20,878 nucleotides of DNA, from the IMG/VR virus record IMGVR_UViG_3300017739_002968, positions 1 to 20,878 of that record; one strand, 5' to 3'. How positions within the stretch are numbered: the first letter of the stretch is position 1; the number at the start of each line of letters is the position of its first letter. Shown one piece after another: positions 19,798 to 20,878 of this stretch. Origin of the DNA: a virus. The notes beneath the pieces were generated by a model. The model searched no databases. It saw only the letters and a list, made by a program, of their open reading frames with translations, and was not told the DNA's origin. The translations under genes were made by a program, and so were the position numbers.

Positions 19798-19823
19798 ACA
19801 AAACCAACCCAACTGATTATATT
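19780..19823 (+). promoter_or_regulatory. GGACA operator-promoter 19
   Basis: GGACA-AATTC-TGTCC (19780-19794), -35 TAGACA (19795-19800), 17-bp spacer, -10 TATATT (19818-19823), leader ATAGACATCAACAGC. Drives 19852-20413. It is the last canonical copy. Confidence 0.87.
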
Positions 19824-19851
19824 ATAGACATCAACAGCAGAGAGGTATTCA

Positions 19852-20034
19852 ATGTGGACAGAACAATTCAAACTCGGCAACTTGGTTAAGTACATAGATC
19901 CTTGTGACAAACATGGCATAGGAACCGGAGCCATAGGGATCATAACCGAGAAGATAAACCGACATGGCAGATACGGAATACTGATTGGATACAGAACAGT
20001 TTATATTCAACACTGGCTATTGGTGAGACAATGA
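19852..20034 (+). CDS. GDLV-family small protein (LGNLVKY)
   Basis: A 60-aa product with SD AGAGGTATTC. MWTEQFKLGNLVKYIDP, AIGIITEKINRHG, YGILIGYRTVY and HWLLVRQ. First of three coupled family genes; ATGA overlap with the next. Confidence 0.82.
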   Translation: MWTEQFKLGNLVKYIDPCDKHGIGTGAIGIITEKINRHGRYGILIGYRTVYIQHWLLVRQ

Positions 20035-20219
20035 AAAGATTTAGTGTAGGGGACTTGGTGATATGTGATGATGGGCTTGTAGCCAGATACGATCGACTCT
20101 ATCTCATCATCCAACGGTTCACTCAAACCCTTGTGCGGATACAATGTGTGAGAACAGGTAAAAAAGATATTGTTAATATTGACTGGTTAAGGGAGGCCCC
20201 ATGCTCAAGTACAAGATAG
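20031..20219 (+). CDS. GDLV-family small protein (VGDLVIC)
   Basis: A 62-aa product: MKRFSVGDLVICDDG, YLIIQRFTQTL, VRIQCVRTGK and IVNIDWLREA. Its stop TAG is formed by the ATA-GGT codons (Ile-Gly) of the downstream gene, repeating the junction design of the 7-9 kb array. SD for the next gene (GGAGGCC) lies within it. Confidence 0.8.
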   Translation: MKRFSVGDLVICDDGLVARYDRLYLIIQRFTQTLVRIQCVRTGKKDIVNIDWLREAPCSSTR

Positions 20220-20413
20220 GTGACCTAGTAGAATGGAACTGTTGGTATGATGAGTGGGCACTAGCCATAATCACAGAAGAAGAAACACCATATACTAAAC
20301 TAGGATATAAGATAAAGTTTGTCCAAGTGGACTCCTCCATCTATGTAGGTCAACACTCTCTAAGGCTACCCACCTACTACCCTACCCCTATGGGGTATCC
20401 AAAACTCCCATAA
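20201..20413 (+). CDS. GDLV-family small protein with Pro-rich tail
   Basis: A 70-aa product: MLKYKIGDLVEWNCWY, LAIITEEETPY, YKIKFVQVD and a C-terminal PTYYPTPMGYPKLP. The tail is encoded over a palindrome TACCCC-TAT-GGGGTA (20383-20397), which could act as a 3'-end hairpin. Last family member in the window. Confidence 0.8.
   Translation: MLKYKIGDLVEWNCWYDEWALAIITEEETPYTKLGYKIKFVQVDSSIYVGQHSLRLPTYYPTPMGYPKLP
20383..20397 (+). other. Short C/G-rich hairpin at operon end
   Basis: TACCCC (20383-20388) and GGGGTA (20392-20397) flank TAT, 16 bp before the stop codon of the last gene in the unit. No T-tract follows. It is similar in base content to the hairpin after the MoxR gene. Confidence 0.45.
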
Positions 20414-20536
20414 ACGGTCATTTATAGGCCTCTAACGCAAAACTGGTGTCTATGCACATATGAACGGATGCAACGCTTGTATGACTGTATCTGAGGCATC
20501 TACGGTATAACTATCAACTACAACAAGGATTCGACA

Positions 20537-20761
20537 ATGAACCGACAAGTTTCCCCCAAAAAACCACAGCAACCCTTATTTCAGCAGGTCACAAGCGTAA
20601 TCCAAGCGATTGAGATCATAGAGGGCGATTGCGAAAGCGCAAGCTACGCTCAAGCGTTCCAATACCTCATAGACACAGGTGTCGTGTGGACATTGCAAGG
20701 ATGGTATGGGCGCACCGCAACGGGCTTGATCAACTTGAGGATATGCAAGCGTAAGTCTTGA
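20537..20761 (+). CDS. Conserved phage protein of unknown function (LQGWYGR)
   Basis: A 74-aa product with SD AAGGATTCG. After a basic Pro/Gln-rich start it has VIQAIEIIEGDCESA and LIDTGVVWTLQGWYGRTATG. The last block is, from memory, typical of a small hypothetical family in many phages, usually in early regions. A weak -10-like TATAAC (20506-20511) lies upstream without a good -35. The stop TGA lies in a TTGACA (20758-20763), again a stop inside a -35-like hexamer. Confidence 0.82.
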   Translation: MNRQVSPKKPQQPLFQQVTSVIQAIEIIEGDCESASYAQAFQYLIDTGVVWTLQGWYGRTATGLINLRICKRKS

Positions 20762-20878
20762 CACGCGCTTATCTCTCTTAGGGAGAGATCTTATGCCACT
20801 TGCGTAACGCACCCCGTTTTTAAGGAACTTAAAAAGTCTTGACACATGCGCATGTTATGCCATTTGGCATAAAGATAA
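20753..20878 (+). promoter_or_regulatory. Non-coding region with repeated TTGACAC blocks and palindromes
   Basis: AAGTCTTGACAC occurs at 20753-20764 and 20834-20845, and TTATGCCA at 20791-20798 and 20855-20862. A hairpin ATCTCTC/GAGAGAT (20771-20789), the 12-bp palindrome ACATGCGCATGT (20844-20855) and TTATGCCA-TT-TGGCATAA (20855-20872) follow. No convincing -10 at normal spacing lies within the window. It reads as a control region for genes to the right. Confidence 0.5.

Noticed and set aside
6299-19823. The repeated palindromes as a CRISPR array or interspersed mobile repeats
   Set aside because: Spacing is irregular, real genes lie between copies, and every copy is aligned to a promoter. 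No cas genes and no transposase were seen.
20416-20436. A twentieth operator-promoter (GGTCA-TTTAT-AGGCC, then TCTAAC)
   Set aside because: The right arm is broken and no acceptable -10 lies 16-17 bp downstream. It may be a decayed copy, so it was not listed as a feature.
20758-20789. Full promoter from TTGACA at 20758
   Set aside because: The hexamer is perfect, but the positions 16-18 bp downstream are GGGAGA-like and no -10 is present.
1-20878. tRNA or rRNA genes
   Set aside because: No cloverleaf with TTCRA-type T-loop or rRNA-like segment was noticed by eye; a covariance-model scan would be decisive and could not be run.

Overview
The window reads as part of a tailed-phage genome, most likely a marine Caudoviricetes with a Gram-negative type host. 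The support is dense, mostly one-directional, overlapping small genes with strong GGAGG-type Shine-Dalgarno (SD) sites, sigma70-type promoters, a phage-encoded GroEL, a glutaredoxin, an XhlA-like coiled-coil/transmembrane protein, a zinc-knuckle protein, a MoxR-type AAA+ ATPase with a metallopeptidase/VWA partner, and almost no host-type metabolism. No tRNA, integrase, transposase or CRISPR array was seen. The phage lineage and host are inference; nothing here fixes them.

Left part (1-6000). A partial gene is followed by a perfect sigma70 promoter and groEL, then a run of overlapping genes: XhlA-like protein, coiled-coil protein, a GDLV-type protein, two unknowns and a glutaredoxin. One reverse-strand gene (3643-4584) encodes a cytosine-deaminase-like amidohydrolase and looks like an inserted cargo gene. 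Next to it is a forward trypsin/HtrA-like serine protease whose SD lies in a hairpin ending at the ATG. Two further unknown genes follow. The promoters at 335 and 5959 resemble each other in a way the right-hand promoters do not.

Right part (6000-20800). This is an accessory-type region of about 45 small genes. Nineteen copies of one compact element sit in front of nearly every transcription unit: a 15-bp palindrome GGACA-N5-TGTCC directly abutting a -35 hexamer, a 16-17 bp spacer, a -10 (TATAAT, TACATT, TATATT or TACAAT), often an AACATCAACAA-like leader, then an SD. This looks like one regulon under one dimeric DNA-binding protein that is not evident in the window. In about half the copies the element is also coding: it encodes the last residues of the upstream protein (DKKCP, DIFCP, GQILS, GQKMS) and its -35 supplies the stop codon.

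The main content of the right part is a large family (about 30 members by eye) of 48-95 aa proteins beginning M-(K/R/Q)-(V/I)-G-(D/N)-L-V, probably small SH3/KOW-like barrels. Between 6829 and 9465 they form a tandem array in which the end of one gene holds the SD and ATG of the next, and the next gene's Ile/Val-Gly codons supply the upstream TAG stop. Between these are the zinc-ribbon and zinc-knuckle proteins, several phage proteins of unknown role, and the VWA-metallopeptidase (14427) and MoxR ATPase (17030), each with its own copy of the promoter.

The best candidate for something undescribed is the combination of the repeated operator-promoter, its dual coding use, and the expanded GDLV family it controls.
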